From the IMG/VR virus record IMGVR_UViG_3300017788_000061, positions 1 through 42,057 of that record: a DNA stretch of 42,057 nt. The stretch is one strand, 5' to 3'. This DNA comes from a virus. How positions within the stretch are numbered: the first letter of the stretch is position 1; each line of letters opens with the position of its first letter. The notes beneath the pieces were generated by a model, which searched no databases, had not been told where the DNA came from, and saw nothing but the letters and a program-made list of their open reading frames with translations. Below, piece by piece: positions 20,661-32,000 of the stretch. A program made the translations under genes and the position numbers.

Positions 20661-21404
20661 CTAAAATCTAGAAGCGAGATCTGGGTAAGGATCTTGACCC
20701 GCCATAGGGAGTCCATCATACATAGTAGCGTCTATAGGGCCGTCAACAACATCCCCAAACAAGCCTCTAAGTCTATTTAAATCTTGCATGGAACCAGTTG
20801 TATTTATTCTATACTGCATTCCCGCAATGCTTGGATTTAAAAAGCTAGGATCTTGCTGGGCAGAATTTAATTCCGGATATCCCTGCTCATACGGATTACC
20901 ACCAGGCATTAAGGGTGGACCGGTTACTGCATCCTGTGTGTGATCTTTATTTTTTCTATTTTGATAAATAAAACTTCCAGCTACCAAAGCGATGGTCCCA
21001 GCAGCAAATTGTTTAAATCCTCTTGAGTCAACCAATCTTCTTAACGAGCTATTATTGTCTCTTAACATTTCTGACATTCTTCTATACGGACTTCTGGCTA
21101 CATCAAAAACTTCTCTTATTGGCGATGATATTCCTTCTGCAATTTCTGATGTAAGATCTGCTGCTTCTTCTGGATCTAATGGCGAAGCTGCTGCCATTCT
21201 TGTAGTTAACCCTGCAAGTTCTTCTGAAATCTCTCTTTCAGCTAATATGCGAGTTCTTTGCGCGTGGGCTTCCACCGCTAATCTTGAGGCGGTTTCTTTT
21301 TCTTCCGATGTTACACCAATTGAATCAGTTTTAGAAACTAGCCTTAAATAATCTAGTATATGTTTATCAGAAGTTACATTAGAAGTAAGTAATCTTCTAC
21401 CTCC
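20661..21404 (-). CDS. Second long tail protein, C-terminal segment (3 of 3) with membrane-like helix
   Basis: These 247 codons are reached by skipping the C of CGG at 21405. A GTG at 21275 could look like an independent start but has no ribosome binding site, and 43 open codons precede it. The segment contains charged helices (EEAADLTSEIAEG), then one clear hydrophobic helix, FAAGTIALVAGSFIY, at about 1680-1695 of the joined 1794-residue protein, followed by a Pro/Gly-rich tail. Tape-measure-type proteins often carry such a helix that enters the host membrane during DNA delivery. No in-frame CGG lies inside it. Confidence 0.68.
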   Translation of the reverse strand, partial: GGRRLLTSNVTSDKHILDYLRLVSKTDSIGVTSEEKETASRLAVEAHAQRTRILAEREISEELAGLTTRMAAASPLDPEEAADLTSEIAEGISSPIREVFDVARSPYRRMSEMLRDNNSSLRRLVDSRGFKQFAAGTIALVAGSFIYQNRKNKDHTQDAVTGPPLMPGGNPYEQGYPELNSAQQDPSFLNPSIAGMQYRINTTGSMQDLNRLRGLFGDVVDGPIDATMYDGLPMAGQDPYPDLASRF

Positions 21405-21405
21405 G
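21403..21405 (-). other. In-frame CGG, +1 frameshift site 6 (AAT CGG A)
   Basis: Zero frame reads AAA AAT CGG AGG TAG, ending one codon after CGG. Skipping the C at 21405 gives AAT GGA GGT AGA and an open frame that joins the segment whose only apparent start (GTG at 21275) lies 43 codons further on. Confidence 0.83.
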
Positions 21406-22935
21406 ATTTTTTATTCGTTCTTCATTTAGTTCTAATATTTTTGTAGCTTCAGAAGCACTAATGTCCATTAAATCATCCGATATACTACCGCCCAATGCAT
21501 CCATTGCCTCTCTATCTACCCTAACTATACTTTTAAACGTTTCATAATGTCCAGAAACTATTTCTCTACCTCTGGGATCAAACCTAGACAATCTAAGGTC
21601 TCTTCTTCTTTTAGACAAATTATGCAATTGCATCATTAAATCTTCTTCGCCTTCGTGCCCGACATATTCTAAATATCTGTCGGCTCTTGCCCCGTATAAG
21701 CCCTGCATTTCTGCTTCAAGCGTTTCTATTATATCAAGTACATTTGCGCCGCTTCCTCTATGAATTTGCTCTATCACCCTTAGTCCTTTAGAAAGTTCTT
21801 CTCCAAGCTCTGCTTTTGCCTGAGCTGCTTGCACTCGTAATAATCTTTCTGGCTTTCCTTTTGTCACCACTTCGTCTTCAAGTTTTTTAACTTCTTCAAA
21901 CAGCTTTCTCATTTTTTCACTTCTTAAGAAAGATCTGCTTTCTTCTGCGTATCTTGGATCAGATAACGCCCTATATTCTGAAATAGTGCTTGTTGGTGAC
22001 CTGGGTGTTAGTGCCTCAAGTTCGGACATTCCAGCTCTACCTAGTCTTCTGGCAGCGCTTATAGAACCATACTGTTTTATTCTTTTTTCTGACATAGATA
22101 GAATTCTTCTAATCGTATCTAAATCAGCTGTTTTTAGTGTTTCCATCTCACTCTGAACTGGTGCCAGCTCATCTTCTGACAAACCTTTGGCCCTTAACTC
22201 CGTAATTACACCCTTATATTCTTCGACCATTGAGTTTCTGAGACTGAGAATATCGTCTTTAACGCCTAGTCTTCCACCAGCCTCTAATATTAGTGGATCA
22301 AATCCAGGAAGATCTTCTGCTGAAACACCTAAAGCTATGCCCATTGCTCTTTGTCTTCCAAGATTTCTGCCCTGTTGTTCAAGAGAAGTCCTTGCAACTG
22401 CGCTTGGTGTTATTGATTGTTGATGAAGATTGGCTGCTGTTACTGTACCATCGGCCTTAGTGAATTTTGCTATTGACTCGTATGCTGCGAGCGACCTCTT
22501 ATACTCAATGCTATTTCTAGCGTCATCTATACTAATGCCTCTTGTCGATGCTATTTTTTGAGCTATATCGTCTAAACTTTCAATTTTAGTTGAACCACTC
22601 ATTTGATTTATTAGGTCAACTATATCAGATGGGGCTATCATCCCTACCGAATATTTAGCTGTTGCCTCGTCACTGAATAAACTTGTAGTGATTGCTGGAC
22701 CCAATCTGCTTGTTGCTAATCCTTTTAATGTTGATTCAAAATCTTGTATTTGTGGTGCGAGAAAGTTTGCAGAAGCCATTCTATTTATGGTTAAGCCAAT
22801 TGAATTTTGTATATCGTCAAGTTTTTCTCCTGTAACATTTGCTACATAATCGAGAAGTGTTCGCTCACCTGCTGCTGTTACTTGAGAATAACTTAAACCC
22901 AATCTTGCTCTAAGTGCATCTCCTGCTGGATCTCC
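21406..22935 (-). CDS. Second long tail protein, middle segment (2 of 3), 510 codons
   Basis: Entered by skipping the C of CGG at 22936. The apparent ATG at 22944 lies inside the previous reading frame and has no ribosome binding site. The segment is strongly helical with many Glu/Lys/Arg/Leu heptad-like stretches (KMRKLFEEVKKLEDEVVTKG, LRVIEQIHRG), consistent with a long coiled-coil rod. No enzymatic motif was recognised. Its composition matches the segments before and after it. The frame contains a single in-frame CGG, at its very end. Confidence 0.75.
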
Positions 22936-22936
22936 G
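22934..22936 (-). other. In-frame CGG, +1 frameshift site 7 (CCA CGG A)
   Basis: Zero frame reads GCT CCA CGG AGA and ends in TAG seven codons on. Skipping the C at 22936 gives CCA GGA GAT CCA GCA GGA GAT and continues as a normal-looking protein. It is the only in-frame CGG in the 1037 codons before it. Confidence 0.87.
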
Positions 22937-25900
22937 TGGAGCATTAAATAATTGAGGCATTTCCGATACGGAAAGACTTTCAGGCCTTATGCCAAGTGAA
23001 TCCAAAAGAGCTTTTCTTGCTGGTTCAATTGTTTCTGCACTTACGGCGTCCGGTTGCCTGGCTAGTTCCACAAGGTACTTGTCAGCGTATGGGGCTCCTT
23101 GTTCTACTCCTAGATTAGAAAATGGACCAACAGGAAGACCTGTAGTTGGATCCAAAGCATCTCTACCTCTTATCGCAGCAGATCCTCGTTCGGCGAGTGT
23201 TTCTAAAAATCTTTCATTGATTGGGGCCATCGCAGTTAAGCTTTCACCCAATCTTTCTCCATACATCCCCTCTCTCATGATTCTAACTGCGGTCTCAAGT
23301 GCTACATCGGCTTCTTCTTCGCCCATTAGTATTCTTAGGTCAGATAATCTGTCTTGCAAAACTCTTGATCTGTCTTGCACGGCTTTTGGATCCATTCCCC
23401 TTTCTGATCTGATTACTTCCATTGCTATGTCAACTGTACTTTGTGCGTCTATTTGACTTATGTTTGCCGAATCTCTAACCTTGCCAACAAGAGATTGTAT
23501 ATCTGCAGAACTTGCTTTTTCAACCTGTCTAACAATTCTGTCAGAATCATCTGATAACATTCCCTTAAGCGCTTCTGCGTGTTTCAATTGTGGTTTCATT
23601 AAAATTGATTCTTGCATACCCTTTGGATCGCGCATAGTTACAGCTGCTATTCTTGTTCTTCCTTTATCGTCCTTATACGTTCCTAGCATTGGCAAGACAG
23701 AGTCATCTAAGTCAAAACCACCCCCCGCTGCCTTATATGTTGAAGCAATAGAATCTGCAACAATAAGTTGTTTTCCATGAGCAACAAAATTAACCATGGG
23801 CAGTTGAAGATTTCTTCCTGCTGAATCTTTTATTGCAACTGAACTTATAGATTCAAGTCCAAATTCAGTCATAAGTGGCTCTTGCATACTTGTTCTTGTT
23901 GCAATTTTATATCTCAATGCGTCAGGTATTCTAACTGCCACAGACTCACCCTCGGATTTGAATGCCTGGCTAATGTGATATTTGGAAATCATATTCACGA
24001 GAGCTGGAATGTTTCTTGGATCCACACCGGTTCTTAGCGCTTGTGTTATTTCAATCGCTTGTTTTCTATTTACTATTGCCAGTGCCCTTGCTGCCGGCTG
24101 CATAGAACTGAGATCATCAGTTGCAGAAAACCTCAATTGATCCAAAACTTCTTTTGGTATTTTGCCAGTTTCCATAAATTCTTGTGCTGATCTTTTTTCA
24201 GCGTCTATCATTGCCTGCATTCTTCGTACTCGTTGAGGATTTGTTATAAATTCTGGATCATTTAGCAGAAGCATATCTTCTACGAAGACTCCAGCTCCTT
24301 TTGATTTGGCTATGTTTTGAGCTATAAATGGATCTTCAGAAATTATTTCTCCTTTAAGTGCGGATATATCTGCAACAGTTAATCTTTTATTGAAAGACGT
24401 TCTTAGCCTAAACATCATTTCAGCATATTCAAATGCTGATTGTTCCTGCGGAGAGAGAGCTTCTCCCGAACGGATTTTTGCCTGAAGAGTATCATGTATC
24501 TCTTCAAGAGATCGAAAATCAGAATCAAGTGCTCCCAAAATACCACGCTGAGCGTCGACAACGGAAGCTTCTCCTTTCAAAACTCCCTTACCTGGAATTC
24601 CTACTCTTGATGCGTTTCTGTCTCCACTATCAATTGATGCTTGAATCGCTTCAATTTCATTTTCTAATTCACGCATTTGCTTTAGTTTTGTTGCATCAAT
24701 TGATCCAGATCTTAATAGGTCATCAAGAGTTTTTTGTTTAATTTCTAAAATTCTTTTTTGAGCTCTTTCAACCATCAAGTAATGACCATCACTTGCTGTT
24801 TCTATAGAAAGTCCAAGTTTCTTTACCAATTCTTTTAATTGATCTGACGATGAACCAGACTTCTCTTCAATGATTTTAATTAGTTTTCTAGGATCTCCTC
24901 CTTCTTGATCTTTTAAAGCCTCTTGTATAAGTTTTCTTAAATCTGCAGACACCGGTGCATAGTCGTCAGGAACATATGTTCCACCTGTTCCAGAGAAAAG
25001 ATCAGGTACTCTCAATTGTAGCTGCTCTTCAATCAACTTGAATGCTACATCGGCTGCTGATTCTGCGGTTTTTGGAACAAAAATATTTTCAGATATATCG
25101 GAGGCAATTATTATATTAGGCATTCCTCGAGTTAGTCCAATATCAACAGACTCAGCGCCATCTATGGCTCTTGCTATTAGTACTTTTTCTTCATCAGCAA
25201 GAAGATCATATCCACCAGCCGCTGTTTTTAAAATTGCTTCAACACGATCAACAATTAGATTATATTCATCAGGAGTTCCTGCAATCACCCCCTCTGAAAC
25301 AAGCTGGCTTACTATGTCAACACCAGACGAAACGTCTCTAGGGGAAAACGCTGATTGATATCTTTTTGTCATTTTACCGACAATTTTTCCTATTCCCTTC
25401 AATGCATCGTCCGCTGCCGTAGGTGTTCCTAGCGCTGCGCCGACATGACCAAAAAACTCAGCAACTGTGTCTTGTTTAAAGATATTAATTTTTGCCAACT
25501 GTTTCAACACATCTTGTTGCGCACGAGATAGACTAATAGCTTCTCCTGATCTTGTTACGGCTTGACTTAAGCTAAATAGTTGCATTCCTCCATCTGTTAA
25601 AACCACTTCTCCTGGAGCATTTTCTGAAATTGTTTTACTTATTGATTGTACTGCGGATTTTGTGTTTTCTGTATCAAAAAGTATCATTCTTCCAGAAACC
25701 GAACCACCAGAAAGATCTTCCAATCCCATTGAAGCCAATGCTGCTCTATTTGCTGGATCAGAAAGATAATTGTTTAGTCTTGCAACCCTGTCTGCATTTA
25801 CATCTGCTCCTGTTGTTCTTCCAGCTGTAATTACACCAGATGGACTTATATCACGATAGTCTGCAATCCTGAGTGCATCTGCGTATGCCATTGCGTCTTT

Positions 25901-26047
25901 GAATCCATTAGAGCCTGTAAATGTTTCACCAGTTACAGTATTTATAAATGTAAGTTCTCCGTCAATTTCTTCAACTTTTATCATTGAATATGCAGGAGTT
26001 CTTGCTATGACTGCCCTTGTAGTTCTTAGCTTGCTGCTTATCGGCAT
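22937..26047 (-). CDS. Second long tail protein, N-terminal segment (1 of 3), 1037 codons
   Basis: The ATG at 26047 begins one base after the tape-measure candidate's stop, so the two are co-translated. With the two later segments the product is about 1794 residues. The N-terminal 60 residues are beta-rich (MIKVEEIDGELTFINTVTG); the remainder is mainly helical, Ala/Leu/Glu/Arg-rich, with several probable coiled coils (about 440-480). I recognise no catalytic motif. Position between tape measure and hub, high helix content and a C-terminal membrane-like helix suggest a second tape-measure-like or hub-lumen protein. It could instead be an ejected internal protein. Confidence in the reading is high, in the function modest. 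Confidence 0.72.
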
Positions 26048-26048
26048 G

Positions 26049-29000
26049 TTACATTACTCCAGAAGATATATTAATTGAGGAAGTTCCACTTCCGTTTGCA
26101 ACCGGATATACGTTTCCTGATATGCCATTTCTTGACATTATCATTCTTAATCTGGCTGCAACCATCCTTGGATCTTCTTTGCTGGAAAATCCCGGATAAC
26201 TAGGATTTGTTAAATTTGCTTCTCGTATTTGCTGAGGATAGTAACCCATTTGAGAAAGGTTTATTCCCATAGATTGACCTATCTTTACCTTAACATGATC
26301 CATGTTGGTGTTTGGATGCCAGCCTTCCCACCCCAAATCTGGAAGTTCATGTCTTGAGAAATATTCGACCAAATCTGGTTTTTGTTCTACTTTCATTCCC
26401 CAGGCTGCTTGATAAATTCTTCTTTCTAACCTTGGAGCAGTCGACAATATTCTTTCTCTTTCCTCCGGATCTTGTTCTTCTATCATTGACCTAAAGTGTT
26501 CTCTTTTTCTTTTTGGTACTGCAAGAGAAAGTGTATCTACGGAACCACCATAAATATCTGCGCCATACATAGTTCTTTTTGCTGCCTGAGAAAACTGAGC
26601 TGCCGCTGCCATATCGCCAGATTCTGCTGCCTGTGAAGCCAATGATCTATTTTTTACATATGACAATATGTCGGTATATTCTTCCAGGGCTAATTGCTTT
26701 TTTCTTTCCTTTGGAACAAATCTTTCACCAGTAATTGCTTCTCTGGCATTTTGTACTCCGGAATAAGCTAGACCAGTTGTTAACCCTATGGTTGATCCAA
26801 TTGCTCTAGTTGGTGCAGTCTTTCCAAACATTGCACCAACACCAGCCAAAATTAATCCAGCTGCAACTGGATCTCTTTGTGTAGATTTATAATAGATTGG
26901 TTTTATAAAACTTTCTATTGGCCTTTGCCATTCTGGGAATGTAGATCCATAAACATTTCTTCTTTCCCAATCTTCTTGCGCTGTTCTAGTTGGAAAAAAC
27001 TTTGTATTTATGAAAGTATCTCTATGGGCTAAATATTCTCCCATTCTTAACATCGATGCAACGCCAGCTGTTGTATCTAATTCTTCTGCTGATTTGCCCC
27101 TATATTTATATGGACTAAATGTGTTTCTTTTTGTTGTCTCTGAAACCTGTCCCCTTATTTTTTCAACCTCAACTCTTTCCGATGGCTCAAGAGCTCCCAT
27201 ATTCAAAGTTCTATCTAATGATCTAAATTCTCTTGAGTATGGAGCAACGTCTCCCAAAATGTCCAGTTGAGTGACTGGACTTGTATAATCTCTTTTTGCC
27301 GGATTTAATCTTTCGTACGTTACTCCGGGAAGTCTTAGTTCACCTTCTGGAACTTTTGTAAATGGATCTCCTGTTTTAAAATTTATGAAATAGTCAGAAC
27401 CAGGAAGAAATGGATATTTCATACCCATTGTATTTTGAATTGGATTTATATAATTTACGTTTGTTCTTTCTTTGGGAATAAATCTTCTCGTAATTTCAGA
27501 AAGTTCCATTCCCGCTTCTGTTGCCGGAACGTCTCCAAGACCACCAAGATTTAAATCCCAGAAAGACCTTCCAATTCCATATCCTTTTGATGCAGATTGC
27601 AATACTGGTTCAGTCGGCTCAAAATCAGATCTTCCAAAACCAAAAGTTTCTCTTATGTTGGCAAAACCAAACCCATATAATCCTGCCATTTCTTGCATTC
27701 TATATCCCAATTCAGAAGATTGATATTTTAAACTTCCTTGTGATATTGGTGAAGCTGCCGCAACAATATTTGGTGGAATATATCCAGAAACTGGAGGAGG
27801 GCCGTAGAGCATTGTTGGAGTTCCAGCATTTTGTGTTGCTGGTCTTCCGCCAGTAAAGCTAGAGTTAACATAGCTTGCATTTGCTGAACCTATTGCATTG
27901 AATGAGATATTTCTGGCGGTATTAAGCGGCTGAATGTTCGATGATAATTGATTGTTGTAATTTCCAACCTGCAAACCTACAACGTTTGATGAACCAAATG
28001 CTGCTGGCCCCGTGGCGCCAGAAACAGCAGCGCCCATTACTGGGGTTACTTTTCCAGACGAAATCAATCCAGAAGGATTATATGCACCTGAGTAACCTGC
28101 TGGAACATATTGAGAAATTGCTCTTTGCACTTCTTCGGAGTGCATCTGAATTTGTGGTTTTAACACTTTACCTATTGTCATGTTAAGCATTGGTGTTATT
28201 GGGCCAAATGAACCAGTAAAGTATTCTCCAGTTACTGGATATGGTCTATCAAAGTAATGTTTTCTCTCGAATCTATATGGGTCAAGTGGACGCAATGGAG
28301 AAAAGTCGTATCCATACGCAAATCTTTCAAGCGGCGATCCAAATGCGTCAGACGTATATGTGGAACCTGAGGCCAGTCTTCTATAATAAGAGGGCCTGTA
28401 GTACATGGTCTTTCCACCCTCAAATGGAGTGACTCCAAGAGGCCAATATCTACCCTGTTTTACCGGAACTTCACCTTCTAATAATTGCTCTCTTTTTTCT
28501 GCGTAACTCATTCCACCAGGTGTAATTCCAGACAATAGTGACTGTGCTTCAACTGCACCTCTAGCTACTTTTGTGGTTAAAAACGGAGAATAGACTCTTT
28601 CGCCTCTTTCATCTTTTTCGTTAATCATTCCACCAATTGTTCTGTCAACGGTCATCAATGCAGTTCCGGCTGCTACTATTGGAAGTGCCCTTTTGAATCC
28701 ATATCCACCCAAAAATGCGCTAAGTGGGCCACTATATTCCTCATGCTGTACGCCCAAACCAACTGATTCAAAATATCGATTTAGTCTTTCAGATAAATGA
28801 ATTGATGGAATCGATGCGGTACTGTATGTGTCTTGATCTCTATACGAGGAAATTCCTAAAACATTTTTTGCTAATTTGCTAAACGTTGTTTGACCAGATG
28901 ATACTCTATCTAAAACGCTACCAAATGTAGGAACAAAAGTTGTTCCCATATTTCCAAGTGGGTTTACAGCGTTGGGCCCTAATTTATACGGTGCAGAACC

Positions 29001-32000
29001 AAGGTTTCTTTTTAGCGTTGGTCTTATTGCATTTAAAAATCTTCCAGCTCCTTGTGCATTTACGTTTGAGATTGACTGGCTTGAAAATGGCGATAGTAGA
29101 TTTTTAAACGTTTCTGCAAAATTTGGGTTACTTTCTCTTTGTTGCATCAAGAAGCTTAAAGATCTGTTTGCTATTCTGCCTCTTTGTTCTGATGCGGAAT
29201 ATGAATTATACGCGCTCAGTTCCATCACAGTTCCAAGAGCGGCTGCTCTTGCCTCTGTCATTTGAGCGGCAGATATTTGACCAGATTCTCTTAGGTTTTT
29301 AAGTACTTGTTCTATTCTATTTGCAATCTCTATTGGATTGCCACCGTACCTATCTTCGTAAGCCACCATTTCCACATTGAACTTGTGGATCATATTTCTC
29401 AAGAAGTCTTGTCTTGTGGTAATTGTTGAAGTAGTACTTGTTGCTATATACGTAGATGTTGCGGCAGATTCTTCTATTGTTCTTTCAAGTGCTCTTGAAG
29501 CTCTACTTAGACCTGTTACATCAACTCCGCGAGCCATTAGTGTTGCTTTTGCTGTTTCAAATTGAGTTAGAGCTGCCCTACCTGCATCTATTAAATCATT
29601 ACCAGATTTATCTGAAACCCTTGTTGAAGCAGAAATGCCCAATGCTTCTTCAATGCCAGCTATTGATCTGAGGTCAGTAGCCTTACCCTGTGCAGATATT
29701 CTAAAAGTTTCGAATGCTTCTGCTGTTTCATCGGGACCAAACAGCACTGCCCCAGTCTCATCTACTACTTGGCTCAAACCATCATCTGTTTGCGAAAGTA
29801 CTAACGCTCTTCCGCCCCTTAGTCTTATTTCTCCTTCTTGCATTAGTCTGGCAAGAGTTGACTCATTTCTTATATCAGTTTTTCTATTTAGAAATCTACC
29901 AATTCTTCTTGAAATTGAGTTTGGCTGTTCTTCGTCAATATCAAAAGCAGATCTGATTCTTTCTCCTCTGGAAAGACTTTCTCCAGTTGCTTCGGCAGTA
30001 AGTTCTGAATCCCTATAGGATTGACGGCCAGTTGCCAGTCTTGTTGCCCTTGCATATATATCAGTATCTATTGACGATACAGCTTTAAAAAGTCCAGGAA
30101 TTTGTTTTATTGAATCATCTTCAAAACCTTCTTGTATTGAAAATAATTTTCCAACTGCACCAAACATTCCACCCTTTTGTTTTACCCAGGCATATACTTG
30201 CGCATTTTCTCCTCCTCCGGCCAAAAAGTCTTGTCTAGATATTCCTGGAAGAAACTGTATTTCCTGAAATGGATCTGTTCTTCTTGGGCCACCCAAACCA
30301 ATCATTTGTAGTGGATTGAATTTTACAAAAGGAACACCAACATCTTGAGAAAGAGTTCTGATCATTCTCTGTGAAGCAACAGATAGCGGGGTTGTGTCTA
30401 TTATTTTTCCACTAGTTCCTTCGTATACTCCTCTAACAGTAGAAAAACCAACAGTTCTAGACACTGGGTCTTGCATGGCGATTTCTGCGAACAGGCGTCT
30501 AGCTTCGGTTCTTTCTTCTGGATTAAAACCAGAAAATACGCCCTCATCAAACGCTCGGTCTACGGTTACTTGTCTTAGCCCAAATAGATTAAAGCCACCA
30601 ACATTTGATGGTCTAGTCATCAATTTTTGATCAATTAAGAAACTTCTTAGTTGATCTATGTTAGAAGAATCTATACCCCTTTTTGCAAGTTCTCTAGATA
30701 TAACAGTGCCATCTACAAGGTCACCAAAACTATTCGTTAGTTGAATTCCTAGCTTTTGAGCGGCGCTTCTGGCAAGATAGTCAACTTTATTAGGCCCTAT
30801 TGTTCCAGTAAAATCAGAATAAAGAGCTTTTTGTGGCCTTACCAAGGCTGAAGCGGCGGGTACTAAAACCTTTCTTCTGACCTCATTGTATGTAAGACCG
30901 GCTCTTTGTGTAAGCGTCCTTCTAAATATATCATCCTGAAAAAGAGCATCTACTGTACTAAATGCCTGTTTTGTTTGCTCAACATTAAGTGCTCTTCCTC
31001 TATTTTTTAGTTCTTTATTTGCCCTATTTACAAGTATTCTAAAGAAATCTTCGTTATCATCTGATGTAGAATCTATTCTGGAAATTCCAAATGTTACTCT
31101 TTGTGATATATTTTTTGAAGTATTTAAGCCAGATATCTTTAATCCAGAAACCATATTCTTAGCAGATGTTGGATCTGCACCAAGTGCAACCAGTCTATCT
31201 TCGACCATTCTTCCGTACTCGTTAGCTTCAAAGGCAAAACTAAAGCTGCCTCTTATGTCTGGTTCATTTGCTCCTTGTGGATTTGTTGTATCGCGAGATC
31301 TAAATGCTGCTTGAGCAAATTCAGAAATTCTACTTTTGTGTTGTCCTCTTAGATCTGATATAGTTGAATCTAGAATTCTTCTGGCCTCTGCCGGATCTGA
31401 AGATGCCGCCCTCAGCGCATCATCATATGCCATTGCTCCATGTATTACATCGTATGCCCTTTTGGCTCCAGAAAAGTTTCTTGTAAAAGCTTTGCCACCA
31501 ATCGAAAGTCCTCTAACTGCTGGAATTCCATCCACAAAACCAAGAGTTGAATCTCTTGTGCTTCCAGAGTTATACCCAAAAAGGTAGGCATTTGCTGCTT
31601 TTGCGGCTCTTTTTAACTTTGTTTCTCCAGCTGCTGCTGATGCCGCATACGCTGCAGCTGACCCCCTCCTTGCTTCACGAAGAGAGAATACAAGTCCACC
31701 ACCAGCTCTTGATTCTTTTTCCTGAACCGCCTTACCAAATGCATATCCAGCAGATGAAGATATCCTTGATGCTTGAGCAAGTATTTTTTCGGAATCTTGA
31801 CCAAGTGCCCTAAGCGACGTTTTTACATCAGCAAGTCTTTGTCCTGCTCTTTTTTGCATTGGTGTGAGCGGAAAATCATAATCTAAATACTGATAATCAA
31901 CCAATGATTTTATTCGTTGATTTGCTGCGCCCGCAAGACCCTGTGGCAGTATCATTGTCGTTATATTGAGTGTAGACTGTTTAACGAAATCTGTTATTAC

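Noticed and set aside
20661-22944. Independent genes starting at ATG 22944 and GTG 21275
   Set aside because: Neither has a ribosome binding site, both frames are open upstream to the shifted CGG, and other genes in the window mostly have clear AGGAG-type sites.
22989-23456. Plus-strand ORFs (up to 155 codons), for example here
   Set aside because: They lie antisense to long, well-supported minus-strand genes, have no ribosome binding sites and show no domain-like sequence.
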